From Pithys albifrons albifrons (lineage: Eukaryota > Chordata > Aves > Passeriformes > Thamnophilidae): 64,000 bases of DNA. Below the pieces are notes generated by a model, which saw only the letters and a program-made list of their open reading frames with translations, was not told the origin of the DNA and searched no databases. Where the stretch lies: the NCBI RefSeq assembly GCF_047495875.1, contig NC_092497.1, positions 27,099,889 through 27,163,888 on the forward strand. The letters are read 5' to 3'. Both the position numbers and the translations under genes were made by a program. This document shows positions 50,178 through 59,095 of this stretch, piece by piece. Positions within the stretch are counted from its first letter, which is position 1, and each line of letters opens with the position of its first letter.

Positions 50178-50310
50178 TTATCCTTCTTGTATTAAAATTC
50201 CTTTTCTTAAATTTGATAAAGAGTGGTGTGATTATCGTGGAGGAGGCCCCTCCCCTGCTTGTGGGTAAAACATTTTGGTTTGGTTTTTTTTTTCCCCTCA
50301 AACCGAGACA
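49581..50310 (+). mobile_element. solo LTR, family A, complete
   Basis: A 730-bp LTR beginning TGTTGTAGTTTGGGATT and ending CTCAAACCGAGACA. It is the intact reference copy for the split LTR at 34405 and the fragment at 3590. The poly(A) signal is GATAAA here (50215-50220). The flanking pentamers are GTTTA and CTTTG, so any 5-bp target duplication has diverged at two positions. It carries an (AT)n tract at 50137-50174. CpG-containing words survive (CTCGGCCGAACG). Confidence 0.9.
50137..50174. repeat. (AT)n microsatellite in the LTR
   Basis: About 19 perfect AT units in the TA-rich tract of the LTR. The same tract hosts the LINE insertion in the 34 kb copy. Confidence 0.9.
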
Positions 50311-50328
50311 CTTTGGAGTCCTCATAAC

Positions 50329-50538
50329 TCACAGAATCACAGAATATGATGAGTTGGAAGGTACCCACAAGGATCGAGTCCTGCCCTTAGCTCTGCACAG
50401 GACCATCCCCAAGAGTCACACCATCTGCCTGACAGTGTCATCCAAACACTTCTTGAACTCTGTCAGGCTTGGTGCTGTGACCACTGCCCTGGGGACCCTG
50501 TTCAGTGTCCAACCACCCCTGGTGAAGAACCTTTTTCT
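50329..50538 (-). mobile_element. CR1 LINE fragment (part 1, split by a non-autonomous LTR element)
   Basis: Starts with the reverse complement of the CR1 3' end (ACAGAATCACAGAATATGAT), then GTCATCCAAACACTTCTTGA and GGTGAAGAACCTTTTTCTGA. It is interrupted exactly at GATAT and resumes at 53295 in register. Confidence 0.92.
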
Positions 50539-50543
50539 GATAT
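50539..50543. repeat. target-site duplication GATAT (left)
   Basis: GATAT just before the LTR TG, repeated exactly at 53290-53294. It is CR1 sequence, so the pre-insertion site can be read directly. Confidence 0.95.
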
Positions 50544-51170
50544 TGTCTTGGTTTGAGATAAGCAACTGCCAACCCCCCCAAGCACAGAGAGAAAAGCCTC
50601 CCTCCTAACACCAGGGAAAGGGAGGAAAAGAGAGGGGAAAGGAAAAAAACCACTTCAAACTGCATTTATACTAAATCTACATATATTTTTCACAGAAAGA
50701 AAGAGACAATTAGAAGAGAGTACAAATACACACTCACACAAGTCTACAACAACAAGTTCCCCACCTCAACTTCTTAACGAACACACAAATTCTACTATCT
50801 TAACTACACATTACTTAAGAAGAAGCTTATTCCCCAGGGAGACAAACCCAAGCAGAAAGGAGAGACCCAGAACAACACATTTTACTTTCCTGAGGTACCC
50901 TGTGAGCCAGTGGTGGGCCTGGTCCTCTCCATCCCCCCTGGGACAGCATCGTGCGTCCTCCCAAGAGGAGGGCTGAGAAGCGACTGACTTAACCACTCCC
51001 ACACTGGTTCCTCCTTCCCTGGAGATGATGTCATAATGTGGTATGGAATACAAAATTACTGGCTAGAAGAGGTCAGCTGTTAGCTCAGCCCAGCTCAAGT
51101 CAGCTGACAGCTTCGGCCTAGTCCAGACTTCAGGGCCCAAATCTAGGCCCACCTAGGTGAACCCATAACA
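50544..51170 (-). repeat. LTR of the non-autonomous element (3' LTR in element sense)
   Basis: Plus strand starts TGTCTTGGTTTGAGATAAG and ends GGTGAACCCATAACA. In element sense it starts TGTTATGGG and ends CTCAAACCAAGACA. TATAAA on the minus strand at 50665-50670 may be the TATA box. It is nearly identical to 52663-53289. Confidence 0.96.
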
Positions 51171-51188
51171 TTCTCCACCCCTTATTCC
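51171..51188 (-). promoter_or_regulatory. polypurine tract
   Basis: Minus strand GGAATAAGGGGTGGAGAA directly abuts the 3' LTR start TGTTATGGG. Position and purine content fit the plus-strand DNA primer. The core AAGGGGTGGA is also seen at the ERV/LTR junction at 13869. Confidence 0.85.
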
Positions 51189-51416
51189 ATACAATATTAT
51201 GTCACTCATATCTTAGGTTCTCATGCTTAAACACTTATTTTTTTCAGGGCTGATTTCCACCCCTCCATAATGTGGCTAAGAGTCCATTAGGATGGGGTAG
51301 ATATTTCAGATGGAAACAAAGCAGGTCATCTCAGGTTATCTTATCTGATGGTTCATGTCTTTCAATAGGGTTACCATCCTCTCTTCAGGAGTCTCTAGTT
51401 TCCCACTGGGGTTAAA

Positions 51417-51625
51417 ATAGTGTTCACAGTCAGATCCACCCCTTGGCCTCATCCACCTACAGGTGGTCTGAGGCATCATAGGCCCACTGAGCCAGGAACA
51501 ACCCTCCCCCAGCCAGTCCAGGGTGTGATGTTCTTCATTGGCTCGGCTCTTGGGCACATCAACACTCACACGATGGGTTTTCAAAGATTCAACTCAAATG
51601 GCAGTGTCCCACCACACATCAACAG
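51417..51625. repeat. internal direct repeat, copy 1
   Basis: Aligns with 52189-52405: both contain AGTGTTCAC, ATCCACCTACAGGTGG, GAGCCAGGAACA, GGGCACATCA and GATTCAACTCAAA. It is diverged by scattered substitutions and small indels, clearly more than the LTRs, so the duplication is older than the insertion. Confidence 0.85.
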
Positions 51626-51836
51626 CTTACGCAGGCTTCTCTTCATGTCTTTCTCCTTGGTCACACAGAAGTACTATAGTTCACCATGTGAGCCATCCCC
51701 CTTAGCAGCAGTCCTAACAGCTTTGGCAGCCTCGGAAGCAGCCCCGACAGCAGCACAAGCAAGCAGCAGAGGCAGGAGCAGCCCCAGTGGCTCGCCAGCC
51801 CTGGCTCGCTTGCAGCCCTGGCTTGGCTTGCAGCCT

Positions 51837-51989
51837 CTCACGGCTCGCGGCCTCTCATGGCTCGCGGCCTCTCAGGGCTCACGGCCTCTCACGGCTCGTG
51901 GCCTCTCATGGCTCGTGGCCTCTCACAGCTCACAGCCTCTCATGGCTCGTGGCCTCTCACAGCTCACAGCCTCTCACGGCTCGCAGCCT
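51837..51989. repeat. 17-bp minisatellite (9 units)
   Basis: Nine contiguous 17-bp units with consensus CTCACGGCTCGTGGCCT and CpG/TpG variants, with degenerate units on both sides. Seventeen is not a multiple of three, so the array cycles through all frames, which explains overlapping Ser/His/Gly/Arg/Leu-rich frames here. Confidence 0.92.
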
Positions 51990-52188
51990 CCCCCGGCTCG
52001 CTCGCAGCCCTGGTGGCAGCCCCGCCAGTGACAGCTCCGGCTCCTGCGGGTCGCTCAGCACTGCGGGCGCTGGTTCTGGGTGCCGCATCTGTTGGGTTCT
52101 CTGCAGGGGGCTCCGCAGCACCTCTTTTCCTCGTTCACTGGGGTCTCACAATGGCAAGCACGCTTCACAACTGTGGATAACCTTAAGG

Positions 52189-52405
52189 ATAGTGTTCACG
52201 GTTAAATCCACCCCTCGACTTTATCCACCTACAGGTGGCCTGAGGCACGATGGGCCCATCGAGCCAGGAACACCTCCTCCCCATGCCAGTCCAGGTGAGA
52301 TGCTCCTCATCAGCTCCTGGGCACATCAGCATTCACATGATGAGTCCTCAGGGATTCAACTCAAACAGCCGTGTCTTGCCACACACGAACAGCTACATGG
52401 GCCCC
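52189..52405. repeat. internal direct repeat, copy 2
   Basis: Partner of 51417-51625. Copies lie about 770 bp apart on either side of the minisatellite, which suggests a segmental duplication in an ancestor of the element. Confidence 0.85.
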
Positions 52406-52639
52406 TCTCTCTTTTCTGCAGTGGCTGCATTCACAGCAGGCACCAGTCGAGCTGTTTGAAATCACAAAGACAGTGAAACAGTGAAAACGAGCATTCAACA
52501 GCAAGGGAGAGTTGTTTACATTTTCTGTTCTGGATGTACTTAAACAAGGCACTTATCAATCTATGTTTCTACAACAATCCTCCCGGGAAGCCTGCCAAGA
52601 TCCTGGGACACCCGCCAAGGTCCTCCGTCGCTCCCGAGT

Positions 52640-52657
52640 TTCCCGGCCAATGCACCA
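52640..52657 (-). promoter_or_regulatory. primer-binding site, tRNA-Gly
   Basis: Plus strand TTCCCGGCCAATGCACCA equals the last 18 nt of mature vertebrate tRNA-Gly including CCA (tRNA sequence from memory). The minus strand is therefore complementary to that tRNA. It lies 5 nt inside the 5' LTR (52663), the expected position, and fixes the element as minus strand. Confidence 0.92.
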
Positions 52658-52662
52658 GTAAC

Positions 52663-53289
52663 TGTCTTGGTTTGAGATAAGCAACTGCCAACCCCCCCAA
52701 GCACAGAGAGAAAAGCCTCCCTCCTGACACCGGGAAAGGGAGGAACAGAGAGGGGAAAGAAAAAAAAAACACTTCAAACTGCATTTATACTAAATCTACA
52801 TATATTTTTCACAGAAAGAAAGAGACAATTAGAAGAGAGTACAAATATACACTCACACAAGTCTACAACAACAAGTTCCCCACCTCAACTTCTTAACGAA
52901 CACACAAATTCTACTATCTTAACTACACATTACTTAAGAAGAAGCTTATTCCCCAGGGAGACAAACCCAAGCAGAAAGGAGAGACCCAGAACAACACATT
53001 TTACTTTCCTGAGGTACCCTGTGAGCCAGTGGTGGGCCTGGTCCTCTCCATCCCCCCTGGGACAGCATCGTGCGTCCTCCCAAGAGGAGGGCTGAGAAGC
53101 GACTGACTTAACCACTCCCACACTGGTTCCTCCTTCCCTGGAGATGATGTCATAATGTGGTATGGAATACAAAATTACTGGCTAGAAGAGGTCAGCTGTT
53201 AGCTCAGCCCAGCTCAAGTCAGCTGACAGCTTCGGCCTAGTCCAGACTTCAGGGCCCAAATCTAGGCCCACCTAGGTGAACCCATAACA
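52663..53289 (-). repeat. LTR of the non-autonomous element (5' LTR in element sense)
   Basis: 627 bp, same length and ends as 50544-51170. Differences such as CTAACACCAGGG versus CTGACACCGGG and ATACAC versus ATATAC are confined to the left half; the remaining ~470 bases look identical. Confidence 0.96.
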
Positions 53290-53294
53290 GATAT
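53290..53294. repeat. target-site duplication GATAT (right)
   Basis: Exact partner of 50539-50543. Confidence 0.95.
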
Positions 53295-53510
53295 CCACCC
53301 CACACCTCCCCTGACATAACTTCAGATCATTCCATCAGTCCTGTCACAGGTCACCACAGAGAAGAGATCAGTGTCTGCGCCTCCACTTTTCCCCATGAGG
53401 AAGTTGTAACTGTAGATGGTAGGTTCAGAGTTCAGCAAAGCATCTGCAATAGAATCATCTGGCATCCACTTCTTCCTCCAAACAGGAGGCTGAGAAGACC
53501 AACTGTTGAA
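53295..53510 (-). mobile_element. CR1 LINE fragment (part 2)
   Basis: Resumes the CR1 reverse complement directly: CCACACCTCCCCTGACATAA, CAGGTCACCACAGAGAAGAG and ATGAGGAAGTTGTAACTG. Joined to 50329-50538 it forms one uninterrupted CR1 segment. Confidence 0.88.
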
Positions 53511-56500
53511 TTAGGGTTAATAATTCTAAAAAGAATATAATCTGACTAAGGTTTCTCAGTGAGAAGAGATTCTTGAAGCAATAAATGTGTGTCCAGAAGA
53601 GCTTGGAATTGTATTTTTAGTGAACTGTGAAGTAAAACTTCAAAGAAATATGAGTGACAATTATATTGTTTGCAGTTCTGTGTTGGGAAGTAACACCAGA
53701 TCCTTTCCTTTGCTCCCCTCTGAGAGCTGTCTTCTCCAATGGCAAGGACAACTGGGCTGTAGAGAATGAGCTGTGCCTTGCCCAGTTCCAAGATCCCTGG
53801 TGATCCTGACAGTTGTTAATACTAGGATCACAGCTGAGACAAACAATAGGCATTTTAAAGGCTTCCAGTCAGATAAAGCGATTCGTTTAGATACATTTGG
53901 CCTATACTGTCCAAATAGTCTTTGGACTGAAAATTTTACTGTCTTTATTCCTTAATGCTATATTCTCGACTGATTTGTTTATAATTTTTTTTTCTTGAAG
54001 AGATTCTTATTTTTATACCCTCTTTCTACCTCTTGTTTGGACAAGCCAACTTCAGGTTAAGTTCTGATTGAAGTTTCAGAACATTAATAACACAAATGGA
54101 TGTCAACAGGATGGCTAGGCTTGCCTGAAATTAAAATCTGAGTCTCAATCAGTTAAAAATCTTCAAATAAGAGTGAATTCAAGCCAGAGTGTAGCTATAC
54201 ACTGTAGTTGTCACCTTGATGTCACTCTTTTCAACAGAATGGCCAATTATTCATTGAGTATTGAGACTGAAACTCTTTCTGGCTCCTGGAGAGAGTAATT
54301 CTATCAGGTCAGAAGCATGTACAGGATTTAATATCCTACTTCATGACCTGGATGTTGCTACTATTTATCACACGTTCTGGCTCACACTCCTCATATATGC
54401 TTCTCCCTTTTCGTTCGAGTCCTGTGGTGCCACTTTGCTGGTAAGATCTATATGTCATCAAAGTCATAACCTAAGGAAGACAAATGTAAAACTGGAAGGT
54501 TTTGATTTTCAAAGATAAAACAAATACTTTCATCAAAGATCAGGTATATGTGAAATTTCAGGTGCCCTGGTGTTCCTAGAACTGTGTTCCCAATAGGATC
54601 CTTATGGTTAGTCATCTTAGAAGAATGTTCATACCCTATTTAATTATGTTTCTATTTCAAGTCGGCCAAATATGATTCCAGTGTCAAAGAAATGACTGTG
54701 ACTAAATATAGCCCTGTAGGTGTGTTTTGACTTTTTCTCATCTATAAAGAGTGTCAAAAGAAAGGTCACTCATGAATCCTGTGGCCACCCTGTATGTATA
54801 AACATACAGCACTTGAATGTTTTCAAATTATGTGTAATAGCATCCTACACTGCAACAACAGCAATCTATCTTGTTTTCCTGGCAACCATCCAGATTGCAA
54901 CTTGATAGCCAGCCCTGAGAAAATGTATGTCAATTTGCCAGTTTTAGCAGTTACTGACTGACAACTTAGAATGACCCAATGTCAAGGGTGCTGCTACACT
55001 GATCTCTCCATAGAAGAGAGGTACTTGTGTCCATTCCTTCTGAAGCCTGACACTTGGTAATGCCAGTCTTTGCACTGACCTTGTCCCTTAAGTGAGATTC
55101 TCACTGCTGTTTGCCAGCATGCACCATTTCGTAGGCGTTCAATGGTTTTGAGAAAGTAATATAGTCTGTGGTCATAAGATTCCTAGAGCTCATAAGTTTG
55201 TCAGAACCTGACATGAAAGAAAACAAGGTTATCTTGACTGGGCAAAATGTTAAGATACAGTTGCAAACCATCTTATAATAAGAGAGTGTTTAAAAACCAG
55301 GATTTTTTGTTTATTTGATTTTCTTGATGTCACTGGATATCTCTGCTGACGAGCCAGGGAAGTGACTGAGAAGCACTGGTCTCCTCAGTGCCTCCTCTCA
55401 GAGCTGATCTTCAGCTTCATCTTGAGAGCTGTGTCCACCCACTGCTCTGAGAAGCCTTCTGAGAATACATCTGTTTTTTTCTCTCCTTCCCTGAAGGCCA
55501 AGCCCTGATTTTTTTCCTCATGTTTGATACAAAATTCTCTTTGTTTCCTTTATTCAATAAAAACACAGATTTGAACTTTCACAGGGGTTTTATACAACAC
55601 AGCTTCAAAAATTAAACATTCATTCTTTAAATAAATGTGTTGCCTTCTTGTTGAAAAAGCCTTCCTGCTGATCCAGCATTTTCAAAATCATGATTGTGTA
55701 TAAGACAATATATATTATGAAAACATGACTATAAAAAACTATAATACATACCATAAAAATTTCTCTCTGGTTATTAATCATATCAAAGTGATGTCTCTAA
55801 TGCACTTTCAACTTTCCATAAAAGTGACACAAAATAATAACCACTGCTTTAGAAACCAGAGTGCTATTTTCTTTACACCAGCTTTTTGCAATTCTAGGTG
55901 CTCACATTATCACATGAGTTCATTTTGGGAACTCCCTTCCTTTTTCCTGCTAATATAATAAGCTTTCTCTTCATTTTATATTAGAAGCAGTTTTCATTTT
56001 TAAAACCCAGTCAGTTAAAGAGTAAGCAAAAAAGGTGCTAGAGAAAATGGCTTTAAGTTGAACCAGAAGTCTCATGCTTTCAACAGAAACTGGCAAAGAA
56101 AAAAGTCACTGCAGTGACTCATTTGTAGGTATCACAGTACTTAGCATTTCCTTGAGACTTCAGGGAACTGCATGTTTGTTATGTCAATAAAAGCATTGAG
56201 GCACCTATAAAATTATTTCAGTACCAAGGCAGCAGAAAATAATGGGAAATTTTCACAGGAGATTGATTGCTATTTTTCCTGAGAATCCCTTTCTCCAATG
56301 CATAGATTAAACATGTGAGTTTTCAGGCAGACCTTTATCTGTGAGGAAAGTGGAAAAATGACAAAGTTCAAATTTTCTGTACTGATGCACACACACTGAA
56401 GTCAGCAATACAATTGCCATAGATCTTGAGGAGTTTTGAAATGTAGAGTTGCAGAAAGCTCAGCTCATGTCTGAATTGTGCTCTGGGCACATAGTGTCCC

Positions 56501-58294
56501 TGTTGTTGCACAGCAAGAAAATATGCTTAGAAAGGCAAGGGTGTAATTGGCAGAGAACTACAAAAGATCACTCTGCCTAATATAAGATCTTGAACCCACA
56601 CCCATCTTAGCCCCCTTTATGGAGTTAATTTTAACCATTTGACCAAGAAACCAAACTGCATGCCAAGTAAATTTCCATGGTGGCTAGGTATACAATTTTG
56701 TAAATGAAGCATATCAGAAATGTGGATGTACTGATATTTGTTTGTATTGCCAAGGCACGTTCACTTCAGGTGGAACCACGGCTCTATAGTTTCAAGCATG
56801 TACAAACGATGTCATCTCCTTGACTTGCTGGGGCTTGGCAGGCTCAGCTTTTGTTTGTGTCGTATTACCTGTTCGTTTATTTATAGCACATAGGTATTTT
56901 TTAAATACCTCTAAGTGAACAAATTTAATTTTATATAACCACAAAGCCTGAGGAAAAGAAAGGGAGAAAGGGGGCTCATTTTCATAATTTTCATTAGAGT
57001 TATTTGGAACAAGTGATTGACAAAACAAATTTAGCTGATGGTGGATGCAGGTTCTCCTGTTGGTTTGTATAAGAAATAACACTCATCAGGGCTGTTTTGG
57101 GCACTTTCGGAACCTACACATTTCTTGGAAACATGCTGTTCTGCTGTAGCAACCATATTTCTCAGAACTGCAGTATTGATAAGATGATTTTTGAGATCTA
57201 GGACTGTCTTGCTGTTCATTTGTAGAGTCAGAGAAGGTGAAGCAAAAAGGCAGACCTTTCAGTGAAATGATAGAACACAGTCATTAGCCATTCCCATCAT
57301 CTAATTGTGCTCAGAAAGCTTTTCTATTCACTTGTAATGAACAAACCAAATCTCAAAGCTGAAGAGACACTACAAAATAGAGCTGTACACTTCTGATCAT
57401 CAGTGTGGGAGTGCCTTGACGGTTACTGCTGAGGAAAATATAAACAACATTTCTCTGAGAAATAAACTTGTTTTCCCAGTAACTTCAGCTTGCATTGTTC
57501 AAGTATTTTAAAAGCCTTGGGTTTAGTGATAAATGTAAGTTTGCATCTCTTACCTATTTTGTCTGCAGTACCTATATGCAAGCTATTCTCTTCAGTTACT
57601 GAGTATTTCAATATGAACATGCTACTAGGCTTGGTACTGTGAGGTTGTAAAATGTCACAATAACTTTTGAAATCCATTATTATGGATTATGGGTCTAGCT
57701 CAGTGACATCAGTAAGTTGCTCCTGATTTACCTTGGTTTGACAGACAGTATGAACAAATTGTCAAAAATCTATTTTTGTAAGTGAAATAAAGAAACACGG
57801 AATGGAGCTCAGAAATATTAAATATTGCTCCCCTTTAACTATCTAGAAAACAGAAGAATAAAGGAAGGTAGAATAACACTGTGAGAAAAGTAAACTGTGG
57901 TATTTCCTGAAGTGATAGCATTGCTTACCTGGCATCTGCTCTGTCCTACATTTCTACAGCTGGAAGCATAAGCTTGTATCCTTGATTTTACTGGACCTTG
58001 CCTTTGTGTCCTTGCTTACCTCTAAAACTGCACCAGCTAAAGCCAAAGATATGGTTTCACCCCTGGGTATGGGAAACATCAGATCATTTGGAAAAAAAGT
58101 GAGGCAAGGAGCAGGCACTGAAGAATACTGCCCTTTTTGCATTTGCCCAAACCTACTGCAGTCTGTGGTGTAGGGGCTGCCCAAGTCATAGGGTCACAAA
58201 ATGATATGTATGTACTAGCTTCTGACTGATTTTTTACATAAATATGTCCGATCACGTTTCAAACTTATTTGTAATTTTGGTTTCCTCTCACAAT
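53511..58294. other. unique AT-rich DNA
   Basis: No gene, RNA or transposon recognised in 4.8 kb. All frames are under 100 codons. Confidence 0.45.
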
Positions 58295-58561
58295 GTGACC
58301 CACATCTTAATGCTGTTCACTTGGAGCACTGCATCCAGCTCTGGAGCCGTCAGTGTAGGAAAAATGTGGATCTTTTGAAGTCGGTCCAGAGGAAGAAGGA
58401 GTACAGAGTGGATGAAAGAGCTGGCCGAGAGAGTTGAGGTTGTTCCACGTGGAGAAGAGAAGGCTCCAGGACACCTATTGCAGGCTTTCAATACTTAAAG
58501 GGAGAGAAAGATGGAGACAGATTTGTTAGTGGGTCTTGTTGAAACTAAACTAAAAGAATGT
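58295..58561 (+). mobile_element. CR1 LINE fragment (left part, split by SINE)
   Basis: CR1 words in plus sense: GAGCACTGCATCCAGCTCTG, GGTCCAGAGGAAGAAGG and GGAGAAGAGAAGGCTCCAGG. It runs up to the duplicated TAAAAGAATGT and resumes at 58888. Confidence 0.85.
58551..58561. repeat. target-site duplication TAAAAGAATGT (left)
   Basis: An 11-bp word of CR1 origin, matched exactly at 58877-58887, that bounds the SINE. Confidence 0.9.
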
Positions 58562-58876
58562 GTGTGTGTGGCTCGGCTTCGCGAACGAAGATTTGGGAAG
58601 GGCTGTCCCCACGTGGGTGTGCCCTTCCAGCCTGTGCAGTGGATTTTAGGTGAGGCTCAGTGTGCACAGAACTGGCCTCACTGTTTAAGTCCTAAGGTTC
58701 ATCTGCCGCAGCCGAGTGAGCTTGGACAGTGCCAGTGAAGTCCTCAGGACTAGAACCTACAGCACCCGGCATTTCCCAGGAGGTCTCCCATTCAAGTACT
58801 AATTCGGGGCTGACCCTGCTTAGCTTCCGAGATCTGACAGGATCGGATGTCAGGGAGGCATTTAACTGCCTCTGGT
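58562..58876 (-). mobile_element. full-length 5S-rRNA-derived SINE
   Basis: 315 bp between exact 11-bp duplications. Read on the minus strand: a 5S-derived head with pol III elements (58754-58852), a ~150-bp body (GGACTTCACTGGCACTGTCC, AGATGAACCTTAGGACTT, CTCACCTAAAATCCACTGC), then CCCTTCCCAAATCTTCGTTC and the hairpin, and a (CA)n tail. The last ~30 bases before the tail equal the LINE 3' end at 35983-36015, so a related LINE probably moved it. CpG sites in the hairpin are intact, so it is younger than the copy at 13482. The 132-codon plus frame at 58729-59127 crosses the SINE/CR1 junction and is chance. Confidence 0.93.
58754..58852 (-). other. 5S rRNA-like head of the SINE (not a functional rRNA gene)
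   Basis: The minus strand matches 5S rRNA over its internal promoter and 3' end: GATCTCGGAAGCTAAGCAGG, TTAGTACTTGAATGGGAGAC, CCGGGTGCTGTAGG. Box A (AGCTAAGCAGGGT, 58813-58825) is intact and box C (58782-58794) has about one change. The intermediate element is altered, and the first ~30 bases of 5S rRNA are barely recognisable. The head supplies the pol III promoter of the SINE. Confidence 0.9.
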
Positions 58877-58887
58877 TAAAAGAATGT
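58877..58887. repeat. target-site duplication TAAAAGAATGT (right)
   Basis: Exact partner of 58551-58561. Confidence 0.9.
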
Positions 58888-59095
58888 AGATTCAGTCGAA
58901 ATACAAGAAAGAAATATTTTATGATGCAAGTGGTGAAACACTGGAACAGGTTGCCTAGAGGACATAGTAGTTGCTCCATCCCTGGAAACATTCAAATTCA
59001 GGTCGGATGGACCTCTAAGCTCAGCCATCAGCCTGATCTAGTTGAAGATGTCCCTGGGCTTATAAAGTCCCTTCCAGCCCAAACCCTTCTGTTAT
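58888..59095 (+). mobile_element. CR1 LINE fragment (right part)
   Basis: Continues the CR1 frame: AGATTCAGTCGAAATACAAG, TGGTGAAACACTGGAACAGG, TTGCCTAGAGG and TCCATCCCTGGAAACATTCA. It ends near AAGTCCCTTCCAGCCCAAAC, close to the CR1 3' end. Confidence 0.88.

Larger units (their letters stand above)
50544..53289 (-). mobile_element. complete non-autonomous LTR retrotransposon (TRIM/LARD-like ERV)
   Basis: A 2746-bp element with two 627-bp LTRs, a GATAT target duplication, a tRNA-Gly primer-binding site and a polypurine tract, all consistent with minus-strand orientation. The 1492-bp interior has no gag, protease, pol or env frame. It holds a duplicated ~210-bp segment and a 17-bp minisatellite. 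Plus-strand frames of 203 and 229 codons inside it arise from the minisatellite and run antisense to the element. The LTRs differ at roughly seven or eight positions, all in the left ~320 bases of each, so the insertion is recent. It must have relied on proteins from another retrovirus. Confidence 0.95.

Noticed and set aside
51420..52476. Overlapping plus frames of 203, 229 and 107 codons rich in Ser, His, Gly, Arg and Leu
   Set aside because: They are produced by the 17-bp minisatellite cycling through frames and run antisense to the host element.
52640..52657. A tRNA-Gly gene fragment
   Set aside because: Only the last 18 nt including CCA match, and the CCA is not genome-encoded in vertebrate tRNA genes. 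It lies 5 nt from an LTR, so it is a primer-binding site.
58754..58852. A 5S rRNA gene on the minus strand
   Set aside because: It lacks an intact 5S 5' end and is continuous with a SINE body, a LINE-like tail and flanking target duplications, so it is a SINE head.
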